Source: Tretioscincus oriximinensis
Lineage: Eukaryota > Chordata > Lepidosauria > Squamata > Gymnophthalmidae
Direction of reading: 5' to 3'
Assembly: GCA_022410635.1 (NCBI GenBank)
Contig: JAJVDF010000302.1
Span: 966,168 to 1,030,167, forward strand
DNA length: 64,000 nucleotides
In this document: positions 43,472 through 54,660 of the stretch, piece by piece
How positions within the stretch are numbered: the stretch's first letter is position 1
Layout of the letters: each line of letters begins with the position of its first letter
The notes under the pieces: generated by a model
Database searches by the model: none
What the model was told of the DNA's origin: nothing
What the model saw: the letters and a program-made list of their open reading frames with translations, nothing else
Translations under genes and position numbers: made by a program

Positions 43472-43905
43472 CCATTATGTATGTATTTATTTATTTATTT
43501 ACCTTCATATTTCATCCTATACCCAAAGGTCTCAAGGCAGATCAGAATAAAAAAAGTAATAAAACCAGATTAAAATAGAACAATTTAAAAATACCACAGT
43601 CTAAAAAATGCAACAGGGCCTTCAAGGAGCCGGAAATATTTGGCTCAGCCAAAGGCGAAGGTAAAAAGCTGCATCTTCGTCAGGTGTCTGAATGTGTACA
43701 GCGTAGGTACCTGGCACACCTCAGAGGAGAGAGAATTCCACAACTTGGGGGCTACCACAGAGAAGCCCCTCCCCACATGCCCATACCCCCTTGATGAGTG
43801 AAAGAGGTGAGACTGTCAGGAGAGCCTCATCAGAAGATCTTGGGGTGCAGGCAGGACATATGGGGTGGAGGTGTTCTTTCAACTAAGCTTCCCTGGCTGA
43901 ATAAT
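43472..43905 (-). mobile_element. L2-type LINE 3' end
   Basis: TTTATTTATTTATTTACCTTC, GAAGCCCCTCCCCACATGC and GGAGAGCCTCATCAGAAGATC parallel other copies, antisense. Confidence 0.85.
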
Positions 43906-44285
43906 GGTTCATCACTAAAACATGAAGTGAAGTAAGAGAAAGGAGGGAGGCGTAGAAAGGAGGAGCATTGAAAAGTCTGCAATTTTATGTTTATGGGTTG
44001 GAGAGGAGGCATAGTATAGGGAAGGGGTGTAGCCTAGGAAGGGGCACGGCCTGGGTAGGCATGGGCATGGTCTGGATGGAGTAAGGGTGTGGCCTTAGGG
44101 TAGGAAGGGGGTATATCCCTCGAGTGATGTTATAAATATCTGGCCCCTGACAGAAAAAAAGATTCTCCACAGGTGTATTAAACCAATTTAAATAATAACA
44201 TTATGAGTACAGGAAAAGCGCTTTTAAATATTTACTAAGTACGTTAATTTTACAAAAGAAGGTAGAAAAGAGAACCACTGGCCTA
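43906..44285. other. G-rich stretch resembling hAT interior
   Basis: GGAAGGGGTGTAGCCTAGG, GGGGCACGGCCTGG and repeats of that theme resemble the hAT family at 5.4 kb; ends not identified. Confidence 0.35.
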
Positions 44286-44289
44286 GCTT

Positions 44290-44780
44290 CCCGTTTGATC
44301 CTTGAAAAGGGTCATCAGAGGATAAAGAACGATCGTGTTGCGCTGCTTTGATTAAAGGGTGACATTTTGGATGAAATTTTAGAAAGGTCCGTTTTCCCAG
44401 ACATTCTGGATTGTTGTGGGTCTATTTGTGTAATTTAGTGATGAAGTCCAAATTCTTCGTAAGCAGTATTTCCTGTTGAAGTTACTTGCCATTTTCCAGT
44501 AGGAAGCAATTTCAAACTTTACCGCTGTTAAGTAGGCTTTTGATCACATTCCTGTGACCTAGTTTCCCATGTTCTCCTTTAAAAAGGAGAAATTTAAAAA
44601 AGAGCCGGAGTAAATATGAGCATATCGCTGAGATAGATTGTACCTTAGAATTTTGCTATGGTGGGACACGTCCACCACATATGTATGTAGGTCCCACTTT
44701 GAGCCCAACCATGCCAGCAATGTGGGCTGATCTTCATTGACATCTTGGATATTAAAATAGGAGTCTTGCAACCTTTTTAT
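44290..44780 (-). mobile_element. L1-clade LINE ORF2 C-terminal fragment
   Basis: The minus strand encodes LHTYVVDVSHHSKIL and, after stops, KAYLTAVKFEIASYWK. These resemble the TYMWWxCP and LLTAARxxIAxxWK motifs near the end of L1 ORF2. Stops and frameshifts show it is old. Confidence 0.5.
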
Positions 44781-44874
44781 AAGATCTTGAGTGAGAGGTC
44801 TCTGTCTGATTGCAATTTATGAGCAGAATAAAGTTTTGCTGTTGTAGAATTCCAGGTTTTGATGTCTGTCTGAA

Positions 44875-45025
44875 TATCAGATTCAGACTAAAAAAGCCTC
44901 GTGCTAACTGTGAGAATCTGAATCTATTTCTTCAGATATGCTGAAGAAGCAGGTTTAGTCTGAAAGCCTGTGCCTATTATCTTTTTCCTGTTAGTTTCTT
45001 AGATGCTACAAAATTTTCTTGCTAG
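44875..45025. mobile_element. Possible Penelope-like tail remnants
   Basis: ATTTCTTCAGATATGCTGAAGAAG is a small inverted tail junction, and CTGTTAGTTTCTTAGATGCTAC resembles the tail unit. Confidence 0.4.
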
Positions 45026-45419
45026 AGGAAATGCAGAAGGCAGCCTTGGTCCAGTTATCAAATCGCTTTGTATTGTTAGCAAAAACACCGGCTCTACAAT
45101 CAGCAAAAACCAAGGATTTATCTAAGGGCAAACACAATCCTGCGGTGTATTAAGAGGAGCATCTAATCTCAATCATGTGAAGTATTTATTCCGTTCAAAA
45201 ACCTTGGTCAGACTCACACTTGGAATACAGTGTTTAATTCTGGGCACCCCAATTTAAAAAAAAGACAATGATAAACTGGAGCAAGTTCACAAGAAAATTA
45301 CAAGGATGGTGAGGGGTTAAAGGATCCAGGGATGTTTAGATAGGGATGTTAGATGGAAAAAAGACCTGATAATTATCTACATATATCTGAAGGGCTGTCA
45401 CAGAGCAGAGGGATCGAGG

Positions 45420-45712
45420 CACAGTGTGAGGTACAGTGGCCCAAGTGGTAAGGAGCTTGGCATTTCAACAGAAATATCAAGTTCGAGGCCCATGTTTCTG
45501 CCAGGGAGAAGGGTGAGTGCCCTCTACTCATTTTTAGCCAACCCAGCTGTTCAAAAGCAAAAGACATTTGCAAGTAGATTAATGGATACCACCACAACAT
45601 GGTGGGGAAGATAGAATAAATCTAAGTCTTCAAGATGAAAAACAATTTTGGAAGTCACTCTGAGTCCCTTTGGATGAGAAGGCCAGGGTATAAAAAACAG
45701 ATTCTTCCTCTG
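45420..45712 (+). mobile_element. tRNA-derived SINE, family A-like, in CR1
   Basis: Head CAGTGGCCCAAGTGGTAAGG with B-box-like AAGTTCGAGGCCC, body AACCCAGCTGTTCAAAAGC and GAGTCCCTTTGGATGAG, end GGTATAAAAAACAGATTCTTCC. Confidence 0.8.
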
Positions 45713-45849
45713 CTAATACTTTGTTTTCATTGACACGTGGAAGGACTAGAAACAATGGAATAAAGTTGGAAGGAAGTGGATTTAGATTAGATTGCAGGAA
45801 AAAAAACTTCTGCCAGTAAGGATGATCAGCCAATGGAACATGTTGCCTT

Positions 45850-46008
45850 AGGCCACATCCCCACATCATTTGTTTATTCCACCATAGTTGAATATTCTAC
45901 AATAAAACATAGTGTGCACTGATTTATTCCAGAATATCCATGCTTTATTGTGGAATAGACACTTACAGTGGAACAAATAGATGTGTGGATGCAGCTCTGG
46001 AAGGGGCT
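45850..46008. mobile_element. MITE in CR1, imperfect palindrome
   Basis: CCACATCCCCACATCATTTG at left and TAGATGTGTGGATGCAGCT at right are inverted; TTTATTCCA/TGGAATAGA pairs lie inside. Superfamily uncertain, hAT-like. Confidence 0.6.
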
Positions 46009-46423
46009 AGACAGCCATCTACCTGAGATGGTTTAGTGAATCCAGCAGTGAGCAGGAGGTTGGACCCCCTGGCCCTGGAGGTCTCTTCCAACAGTTCCCT
46101 TTTTTGTTGTTTAAAACATTTTATTTAAATTTCAATACAGGAGAATAACNAAGTTATTGCTGCCTGGGGAACAAGGAGAGTGCGGCTGGAGTTAGGATTT
46201 CTTGTTTGTCAGATGTTAACTACGTAACTCTGTACAACATTATTATAAAGCATTTTTTAAAAGGACAGGAATCAATAAGTTTTAGTGAATCTCATGCTCC
46301 TTCTCTAGTACATAAATTATTGCTAAATTAGGAATAAGAAACAAGGAAGCCACGGATGGAGGAGTGGCCCGAGATATTGTGTTCANTGTACAAAACAGGT
46401 TTTATCCTACACATACTAACTAG

Positions 46424-46872
46424 TGCATCTCAATAAATAAGGATACCATGGAAAAGTTATTTCAGAAATCCAATTCAGATGGAGAAACATACATATTATA
46501 TTGATGCATTACACACAAAGTAGACTGTATTTCTTTGACTGGAATCTTAACACCGTGTCTTATATTGAACTTTCTCACAATATTATAATTATCTGAGATA
46601 CTGACTTTTACATTTTTTGTTACAGAATCATAGAACTTTGGAAGGGCCTTGGGGTCCAATGCAGAATTCACTAAATCATNCCGGATAGATGGCTGTCGGG
46701 CCTCTGTTTGAAAATTTCAACTNGNTGATCACCCTTACTGTCAGAAATTATTTTCTACATTTAATTTGTATTTACTTCTTTGCAGTTTCTATGTTTAATA
46801 TACAAGTTTCACTATTTGAATTACTGAAACAGATTTTTGCATGAGATTCTAATTTATTGAGGTGCCCTAATA
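46424..46872. mobile_element. Tc1/mariner-type non-autonomous element with CR1 insert
   Basis: GTGCATCTCAATAAATAAGG at left and, reversed from the right end, GGGCACCTCAATAAATTAGA are inverted termini with TA-rich flanks. Interior carries an antisense CR1 fragment. An open frame of 69 codons here lies in the terminal region, not a transposase. Confidence 0.7.
46622..46810 (-). mobile_element. CR1 LINE fragment nested in the Tc1-type element
   Basis: AGAATCATAGAACTTTGGAAGG, GGCCTCTGTTTGAAAATTTC and ACCCTTACTGTCAGAAATTA, antisense CR1. Confidence 0.75.
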
Positions 46873-47295
46873 TATTAATGAGAGCAATTATTGGATTTTA
46901 GTTCAACTGATAGTAGGCACCTACCAACAGCAGTTCAGATACATAGCTCTATCCATCAAAAACCTCCTTTTTGCTGCTCTGCAAATCTATGTAAAAGTTA
47001 TTATAGATCATCGTAAAAATAAAAAACAATAACTGAGAAGAATCCCAAAATAGCTTTTCCAAACGGGTGAATATGCAGTGAAAGATCACATGTATTTCAA
47101 AGCAGCCTAAGTAGAAAGCTGTGCAGAATGGATTACAATAAAGCCTAATTTTATACATAAACTGCTTGGGCTGGCAAACAGATCAAGCAAGGGACTCTGC
47201 TATTGTGCTCAGGATATAAGTCAACCCAGCATGCAGCATGCAGCAACATGGAAAATCCCACAGTAGGGATTCACNGAGAATCAAAAACAAACGTA
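46873..47295. other. AT-rich unique-looking DNA
   Basis: No repeat or coding signature recognised. Confidence 0.5.
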
Positions 47296-47299
47296 AAGT

Positions 47300-47590
47300 A
47301 GAAAATGAATCTGTTTTTACACCCCACCCTTCTCACCCAAAGGGATTCAGTGTGGCTTACAAGGTTACTTTTCTCCCAAAGGCTTATTCTATCCATTCTA
47401 GCTTCTACACCAGCTTAATGGTGGTGCTTGTGAATCTACTTGAAATTTAAATGGCAAATGTACTTTTTCTTTAAAATAACTGAGTTGGCTGAAACTGAGG
47501 CCACTAGGGGGTGCTCACCCCTCTGCACATCAGACCCAAGTCCTCGAGAATNGATCTCTCCATCTGAAAGACTGAAAGGTCGTGCCTCAC
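47300..47590 (-). mobile_element. tRNA-derived SINE, family A variant
   Basis: TGTTTTTACACCCCACCC to GAGGCCACTAGGGGGTGCTC and a degenerate head at the right. Shares the variant block with the copy at 6.5 kb. Confidence 0.75.
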
Positions 47591-47659
47591 TATACAGAAA
47601 ATATAACGTATTTATAGTTTTAGTAACAGACACACCCCAAAACCTTGCAAAAGCAACTT

Positions 47660-47850
47660 TAAGACCATGTCCCCACAGAGTCTTATTCTGGGATGTATCT
47701 CANGTGAGAGCTTGGCCACCCACATGCCGGTGCAGACTATGGCAGGACCCATTCGTGGCCTGCTATAGTCTACATGAGCACGTGAATGTCTGGCTCCCAT
47801 TCCAAAATACACCCNAGAACGAGGCTCATTGGGGACAACCTAGATTCTTT
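47660..47850. repeat. Palindromic MITE-like module
   Basis: CATGTCCCCACAGAGTCTTATTC at left and GAGGCTCATTGGGGACAACC at right are partly inverted; GCAGACTATGGCAGGACCC and GGCCTGCTATAGTCTACATG pair in the centre. Related pieces at 8.6, 28.57, 38.53 and 39.75 kb. Confidence 0.6.
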
Positions 47851-47874
47851 NAGACTTAACACACTTGTAAACTT

Positions 47875-48365
47875 CTCTGATTGAAGTGTACAAAATCATG
47901 CATGGGATCGACAGGGTGAACAGAGAAAAAATGTTTTCTCTATCACACAACACAAGGACCAGAGGGCNCTCCTTAAAACTGTTGGGTAGAAAAGTGAGAA
48001 CAGACAAAGGGAAGTATTTTTTCACCCAGAGGGTCATCGGCCTGTGGGGTTTTCTTCCAGAAGAGGGTGTGGTAGCTAACAGCTTGGATAGTTTCAAGAC
48101 AGGACTAGACAGGTTTATGGACACTAAAGGTATAAATGGATACTAAGATAGTTGTCTGGATGTAGCCTCCGGGATGGAGCAACAGGCAGGACTTTTGAAA
48201 TACCATTTGCAGGGAGTCACGAACAGGAGCAGCATATTTTGCTTTCCTCTGTTCGGACTGCCCAGGTGCATCTGGTGGGCCTTTGTGTGACNCAGAATGC
48301 TGGACTCGNTGGGCTGTGGCCTGATCCANTATGGCTCTTCTTATGTTCTTATGTTCTTATGTTCT
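47875..48365 (+). mobile_element. CR1 LINE 3' end with intact terminal repeats
   Basis: Encodes YKIMHGIDRVNREKMFSLSH and the KLLGRKVRTDKGKYFFTQRV block, followed by the full 3' UTR. Ends CTTATGTTCTTATGTTCTTA, the diagnostic CR1 terminal microsatellite. The best-preserved 3' end here. Confidence 0.95.
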
Positions 48366-48805
48366 AAATGTCAAAAACATGTTGCCCTTTCTTGCAAACT
48401 GCTTTCCCTTGTCACCTTCCACCTCGCCTGGGTAATTGGCTTTACTTTTACATAGGACTCAACCATTGTCCCAATCATCCATTGGCTTTTGGGGATTTCA
48501 TCCTGACATTCGTTGGGGTTTGAAAATCTTTGCTGTCGCTTTAAAAATCTTACTTTGTGCTGAATGCCTCTCTTGCACTTCAGGTTATTATCACAAGGTC
48601 TTGCAGAACAGGCAGGGGCACAGGAATTAGTTTGTTGTACTGGAACTTTCCTTACAACGAAGTTTGTTACAGCGGGTGCTTTTTTAACATTGCTCTCAAT
48701 GGTGTTCTCCAGGGACATTCTAATTCATTTGTTACATTGTGAATTTCATTATAACAAGGTTCAATATACTGTACCTGCGTAATTGTACTGTAACGATAAT
48801 ATATT
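48366..48805. other. Unclassified DNA
   Basis: GGAACTTTCCTTACAACGAAGTTTG and ACATTGTGAATTTCATTATAACAAGG could be ends of an unidentified DNA element. Not resolved. Confidence 0.35.
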
Positions 48806-48809
48806 TTCA

Positions 48810-48912
48810 GCTTCAGGGAATGTCCTCTGGTCCTAGTGTTGAGAAAATAATTTTCCTCTATTCACCTTATCTATTCCGCACGTTATTTTATACACCTCAA
48901 TTAGGTCTCTTG
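48810..48912 (-). mobile_element. CR1 LINE fragment
   Basis: GAATGTCCTCTGGTCCTAGTG and TATACACCTCAATTAGGTCTC, antisense CR1. Confidence 0.8.
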
Positions 48913-48949
48913 TTTATTCCTTTCTTCCTTCCACCTTTCCTTGTATTTT

Positions 48950-49160
48950 AATTATTTACATTTCTATACCACCCTATGCCCAAAGCTCTCAATAAAAACA
49001 GAAATAACATTAAAACTATAATACCCAAAAATAGGGAAGGAGAGTTATTTTTTTACAATCAAAGACCAGGTGCATCTTCAACTGTTTTCTAAATATAAAC
49101 CGAGATGGCGAATGACCGTCCTCGAGGGCAAGACTGTTCCATAGTTTGAGGGCTGCCATT
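48950..49160 (-). mobile_element. L2-type LINE 3' end
   Basis: TTATTTACATTTCTATACCACC, CCCAAAGCTCTCAATAAAAAC and CCTCGAGGGCAAGACTGTTCC. Confidence 0.82.
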
Positions 49161-49162
49161 TA

Positions 49163-49392
49163 ACTAATTCATTAATTAATTTGTACTTATATCCCGTCCT
49201 ATACCTGAAGGTCTCAGAGAAGCCAACCAAAGGATGGCACATATAGTTTGTTGCTTTCTCCACAACAGACACCCTGTGAAGTAGGTGGGGCTGAGAGAGT
49301 TCTAAAGAACTGTGACTGGCCCAAGGTCACCCATCTGGCTTCCATGGAGGAGTGGGGAATCGAACCGGGAGACTACCAGATAAACCATCTCA
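49163..49392 (-). mobile_element. tRNA-derived SINE, family B
   Basis: Tail at left, GACACCCTGTGAAGTAGGTGG, GGGGAATCGAACCGGGAGAC (B-box complement). The A-box end is lost. Confidence 0.88.
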
Positions 49393-50212
49393 ATAGAATC
49401 ATACAATCATTTTCTGCTTTCATTCTCAAAGCAGGGAATAGCAAATCCTTCCTGTAATTGTATGGATTTGTCAACTGTCTTTGATGTTCCTTCCATTGTT
49501 TTTTATTTGTCTTGTACAGTTAATTCTTTCTTAGGTGACTTTACGCTTGTAAAGATTGAACTGCCCTCCCAGTAGAGGGTGGTGAAAGTGTGGGCATATG
49601 CAAAAAAATTAGTATAGTATGCAAGCAAATCATCTTTACTGTTCATTGGTTAAAGATTTTCTTTAAAAAACAACAACAACCTTGCAGTATTTTTAGAAGT
49701 AGAAGAAAGAAAATAGGACAGTATATATCTTGTTAAGAAGGACATCAAAGCACGTGGGTTTCCTCGAAACTGTAATTCATCAGATTTGATAGCTGTAGAA
49801 AAAAAAANTAGTTTTAGGAGGTAGGATGGCCAGAATTTTTGGGGAATCATGTGATGTAGCTTGGGTCTGCGTGGCAGTTTTACTGTGACTCAAGTACTGA
49901 AGGTCACTTCTGATTATATGACAGAGGTGCCATAGTACAATTTTATTTAGTCAAATGTTTACCCCTATATACCATCAATTATTTATCAGTTGTTACTTGA
50001 GTAACATTTGTAGCAGAAGGTACGTACTCTCCCTCAAGATAGTTCAATATTGAAAGTAAAGGATTCCAGATAGCCAGGAAAGACATGCTTCACTTTGACC
50101 GAGTACAAAACCAATTCCATAGAGATCAAGTCCCATACTTTCTTATACCAGTTTCTTATCTTCATTTGAGTTAAGTCCTTCTGGGAAGAGTGATGCCATG
50201 TTGGAAATCTGA
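49393..50212. other. AT-rich unique-looking DNA
   Basis: No repeat or coding signature recognised. Confidence 0.45.
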
Positions 50213-50214
50213 AT

Positions 50215-50335
50215 CGCAGAGCTCTAGAGTTGGAAGGAACGTCCCGGATCAAGAAGTCCAATCCCCTACTCAAAGCTGGTTTGCCTATACCATTTCAGAC
50301 AAATGGCTGCTCAGGCTCTGTTTTTCTTTTGTCTA
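50215..50335 (-). mobile_element. CR1 LINE 3'-end fragment
   Basis: GAGCTCTAGAGTTGGAAGGAAC and AAGTCCAATCCCCTACTCAA, antisense CR1. Confidence 0.85.
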
Positions 50336-50461
50336 GGACCACAGTGGCTTGGAATGGTTTCCACATAGTTTTGGTTTTGTGATATTGGTTTGCTATTAAA
50401 AAAAACAGGACAATAATAGATCATGGAATTTTGGAATAGCAGNGTGCAAGGCATTCTAATT

Positions 50462-50760
50462 ATTTCTCCACTAGCAGAATTAGCCCATTGTATAACGGTA
50501 AGGCAGTGGGCCCTGGGATCTCTCCCCCCTTGCTCCCATCCATGCCTCCACCCACTCCCTCCCTTGCGCCCTCCTTCTTTCACTTCCTGCTTCATTCTTT
50601 TCTGTTTTCCTTTCTTTCTTCCCTTCTTTAATCCACTTCTTTATTCATTCATTCCTTCTTTCCTTCCTTTCTTGTGCCATGGGTCTCTGGAGGCTGCCAA
50701 AGTTATGAACCCTGTTATTGCTCATTGTATCTCGGAATGTTGGACTCTGTGGTCCGTGTT
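50462..50760 (+). mobile_element. Composite repeat: hairpin, pyrimidine tract, antisense CR1 RT segment (copy 2)
   Basis: AGCAGAATTAGCCCATTG and GGGCCCTGGGATC, then a pyrimidine tract (50510-50680). Then CTCTGGAGGCTGCCAAAGTT...CTCGGAATGTTGGACTCTGTG, the complement of the CR1-derived segment at 29.85 and 55.35 kb. Confidence 0.6.
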
Positions 50761-51039
50761 TTATTATACGCAAAATATTTGCCTACCGAAATGCCAAGGA
50801 TGTGTGTATTGCAGGACAGGGTAATTTAGGATCGAACAAGTTTCAGCAACTCCTCCATTACCATTTAAATGCAGTCAAAGCTGGTATAGCAAGAAAACGG
50901 AAAAGATTAGGTACAGTATTTTTTGGTACATAAAAGCACTTAATTTCCGCAAACAGTGGGATGAAAATGTTTGTGCATCTTATGGTCCGAATGTAGCAAA
51001 ATTCCCCCCGAAGCTAGAAAATGTTCACAAAAGGATCAT

Positions 51040-51139
51040 AGCTTTTGTTGCTTTCTTCACAACACACACCTTGTAGAGTAGGTGGGGTGGAAGTGTGCGG
51101 AATGGAACCAGGAGATTAATGAATAAGAGTCCAACACTT
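51040..51139 (-). mobile_element. SINE family B fragment
   Basis: GTTGCTTTCTTCACAACACAC, GGAATGGAACCAGGAGATTA and AATAAGAGTCCAACAC, directly abutting a complete copy. Confidence 0.75.
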
Positions 51140-51395
51140 TATTTAATTATTTATTTGTACTTATAATCCGCTGAACACCCGAAGGTCTCAGGGCGGCCAA
51201 TCAAAGGGCGGTGCACATAGCTTTTGTTGCTTTCTCCACAACAGACACCCTCTGAAGTAGGTGGGGCTGAGAGAGTTCTAAAGAACTGTGACTGGCCCAA
51301 GGTCACCCATTTGGATTCATGGAGGAGTAGGGAATCGAACCGGGAGACTACTAGATAAGAGTCCAACACTTTAATCGTGACACCAAGATGGCTCT
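51140..51395 (-). mobile_element. tRNA-derived SINE, family B, full length
   Basis: (TAAAT)n tail complement at left; CCGAAGGTCTCAGGGCGGCC; GGGAATCGAACCGGGAGAC; head complement ACACTTTAATCGTGACACC at right. Confidence 0.92.
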
Positions 51396-51984
51396 TATGG
51401 TCATGAAGAAAATTTAGCCACCAGGAACTGAACTTAACTTTGTTTCTTCTACGCTTGTGTCCTTGTCTAGCCTACAAAACCGTGCAGATCTGGGAAGAGT
51501 CGGACTAGCTATTCTTAGAGCTCATTTTGCAAGAACTAACATTGTGAACTCTGCTATGGCTGGTATAATCAAGCGGTAGAAAAAAAACCCCAAATGATTT
51601 CATTGCTATTAAGGTATACCACACCCCAACATTCACAATATGCTCAAAAGACTGACCTGCAGGATATCCTGGAAAAACAGCAATTTTAAGTGAGAGAAAA
51701 CAGCTTCAGTGAGTCTTTCAGCTCATAAGAAACTTTGCAATGGGGAAACAAGGACTGATATGCACTTGGTTTTATTCTATAGGGGAAAAGGGCCTGCCAC
51801 CACACGAATTAATGTAGCTAATAAGATTTTACTTATGAATTGTGTTTTCTTCATGGGTCAGGAATAAATATCACTCAAGAAAAGAACTATTAACTAAATT
51901 AAAATGTGTTTTGTTATTAGCTGAGAAGTTTGAGTGCAAAGCATCAGTCTGTTCAATAATTAAAAAAATAATATTTTTCTGTAG
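51396..51984. other. Unique-looking intronic DNA
   Basis: No repeat or coding signature recognised. Confidence 0.5.
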
Positions 51985-52300
51985 TAGAAGAAGAAGAATT
52001 GGGTCCTTATTCCCTGCTTTTCTCACCTTTCAAAGGGACTCAAAGCGGCTTACAAGGGTATTTTTGCCCGAAGGCTTACATACTATCTTCCCCACCAGGC
52101 TCTGGTGGTTCCCATGTATCTACTTGCAGTCAGTTGCAATTTCTTGCAATTCATGCTTTCGAACAGCTGGGTTGGCTGGAGCTGCAGGCTAGTGGAAGGT
52201 GCTCAGCCCCCCCCCCCCACATCCCACACAGGGCCTCCAAATCCTACCTCCCAGGTAAGAGACAGATTCCTTAGCGACTGAGCTATCCGTGCCTGCAATC
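51985..52300 (-). mobile_element. tRNA-derived SINE, family A, full length
   Basis: AGAAGAAGAAGAATTGGGTCC at left, head complement TTAGCGACTGAGCTATCCGT at right. Confidence 0.93.
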
Positions 52301-52474
52301 TGTACCTACATGCCTTATATCACAATGTGTATTTTGATCTGTGAACGTAGACAAAGGTTGCTTATAATGGAGATACTATCATGGCTCTTGTTTGACCATT
52401 CCTTTCATGCAAATTCAGTGGTCCTCAATTTAATAATTCAGAGTCATATAAATCGTTGTTTCTAGTGACCACAG

Positions 52475-52670
52475 AAGAGTCAGTTTGGTCTAGTGGTCAG
52501 AGTGTTGGACTCTTATCCAGTAGCCTCCCAATTCGATTGACACTCCTCAAAGCCAGCTAGGTGACCTTGGCCAGTCACAGTTCTTTAAAATTCTCTCAAG
52601 ACCGCCAGCTTCACAGGTCAACAAAAGTTATGTTTGCTGCTCTTTTGGCAAAAGGGCATTATAAATAAAG
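52475..52670 (+). mobile_element. tRNA-derived SINE, family B
   Basis: GGTCTAGTGGTCAGAGTGTTG, CCAATTCGATTGACACTCC and GGTGACCTTGGCCAGTCAC. The tail is degraded. Confidence 0.85.
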
Positions 52671-52779
52671 GTGTTGTTCTTTTTAAAAAAAGACTTGTAG
52701 TAGCAAGAAGGGGGAAAAGGTGAATCGCATCTATCCCAGCTTCCACAATAAATCCCTTGAAACTGATAGGCCCAAGAGT

Positions 52780-53225
52780 AAGAACAGACAATGGAAAGTA
52801 TTTTTTTCACCCAGAAGGTGACTGACCTTTGGAATTTACTTCCAGAAGAGGTGGTGGTAGCTAGCAGCCTGGATAGCTTTAAGACAGGATTAGCTTTAAG
52901 ACAGGATTAAACAAGTTTATGAACACCAAGGGTATAAATGGCTACTGCCATGTTTTCCCCAAAATAAGACAGTGTCTTATATTAACTTTTGCTCCCAAAG
53001 ATGCGCTATGTCTTATTTTCAGGGGACATATAACTTTTCCATGAAAAAGAATTCACATTTATTGTTGGGGGGAAAAAGAACGGTATTGCAGTTCCCAGCC
53101 ACCAGGGGGAGTGCATTACAAACAAAAACCTTGCTACATCTTACTTTTGGGGGCACCTTAGACTGCCCAGGTGTAATTGGTGGGCCACTGGGTGAGTCCA
53201 CCATTGAAAGGCCCCTATCCAAAGT
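52780..53225 (+). mobile_element. CR1 LINE 3' fragment split by a MITE
   Basis: GTATTTTTTTCACCCAGAAGG to GGTATAAATGGCTACTGCC, then insert, then GACTGCCCAGGTGTAATTGG. Confidence 0.8.
52955..53162. mobile_element. MITE with AATAAGAC-type ends, in CR1
   Basis: TTTTCCCCAAAATAAGACAG at left; reversed right end AAGGTGCCCCCAAAAGTAAG. Contains CAGCCACCAGGGGGAGTGC. The family is familiar from squamate genomes; superfamily unassigned. Confidence 0.65.
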
Positions 53226-54445
53226 CCCTCAGTTTCTGAAGGTGGTGGTGGTGCATGTATCTACTTCCAAAAGATATTCAAAATTTGCCATGATATACAA
53301 TCTGAAAGATTGTAACTTCAACCTACTTCCCAGTGGTTTCTCCCAGCAAGTTTAGATTTGTGATGCAGGAAGTAAAAATCTTCACTATAGCAACATTTGC
53401 TCGCTCATATCCTATAAATGCTTGTGACGCTTGGCTTAATCCCAATCAACAGAGATGTACTTGTCACTCAAAAATCATTTCTATAAAATCACNTGGCTCT
53501 TGAAGACTAGAAAGCACACTGGAGTTTCTAGTAGCATCTTTTTGACCTTTCAGATAAAACGGTGCATGTAAAAATGAACCAGAAATTATTTTCCTCTCTA
53601 TCGTTTAATTATATAAAATTACATGACATCAGATGCATTTACTGAACAGCTTGTTCCTCTTCTTTTGCTGGGCTCTGCTTTCTATACTAAACAAAATAAA
53701 TCAGTCAATTTAGTTAGGTAACAATTTTTCCCAATACTGATAACTGTTGCTTCCCTCCAACGTTTAATCTTCCCACCTTTCGATTTCTCGTTCTGCTTAG
53801 ATTTCTCTCTGCTTCATTCTTCCAGGGAACAATCAATATTTTTGATCTTTGTATGCAACTATGAATCTGTGATGTACAGAATGCTATAAGCAAAATGTAC
53901 TTTAACCTCTGTTTCTTTGCAAAATAAGATGCCACTATGGCCGTATTTCATATTCAGAGCTTTTGATTTCATTTTCTCAAATGACTGATTAAGAACTGCC
54001 ACCATCCTCACTGGAGCCTGGAGATGGAAAGATGATAGTAGATGGAATGTAAAAAAATTGGATAACCTATGTATTGGAAATAATGCGAATTGAACTGATG
54101 TTTGAAAAAAGGAAATTTTACTTAGGTAACAGAAGACTTAGGAAAACGTATCCAATTAAATTGGATAAGTTTACAGACATATGTAGAAGGAAGGGATGTG
54201 GACTCAGCCTGGTGCAATGTATGTAAAGACATTTTCCCAGTGTATCATAAGTGGATTTAATTATGTATGTAAGTTGTCGGTGGACGTCAGATGGGTGGAA
54301 GGGTTCTTTCATCTTTTTTCTTCATTTTTCTAAGTCTTTGTATGTGGTTTAGAACTGTATGNTCATGAATTAATCCTTTTTTTCCTTTTATTTCTTGTTT
54401 GTGTGTAAAATTCCAGTAGAGATTTATTTATTTTTAAAAGAGAGC
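53226..54445. other. AT-rich unclassified DNA
   Basis: Open frames below 75 codons only. A T-rich 3'-UTR-like stretch near 54300-54420 could be an old LINE end; not supportable. Confidence 0.4.
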
Positions 54446-54449
54446 ACTG

Positions 54450-54660
54450 GTGATACCAATTTTGAAGCTGTGGAGAGGTGTGAGCGCCCTCTACTGGCCT
54501 CAGCAATAGCCAATCCAGCTATTTGAAAGCAAGAAATTGTGGTTAGATAAACGGGGACCATCACAGCAGGGTTTCCAAATAAGTTTGTAATCCACCTTGA
54601 GTCCCTTCGNGTGAGAAAAGCAGGATATATAAACCCAGTCCTCCTCCTCCTCAACCCTAA
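54450..54660 (+). mobile_element. tRNA-derived SINE, family A, 5'-truncated
   Basis: GTGAGCGCCCTCTACTGGCC to AGTCCCTTCGNGTGAGAAAAG and ATATAAACCCAGTCCTCCTCC. Confidence 0.82.

Larger units (their letters stand above)
45185..46095 (+). mobile_element. CR1 LINE 3' region with SINE and MITE inserts
   Basis: GGTCAGACTCACACTTGGAAT through GGGCTGTCACAGAGCAGAGG, resuming GACACGTGGAAGGACTAGAA and then GATGGTTTAGTGAATCCAGC after each insert. Confidence 0.88.

Noticed and set aside
46462..46671. 69-codon minus-strand frame as a small gene
   Set aside because: It lies in the terminal repeat of a Tc1/mariner-type element and its nested CR1 fragment.
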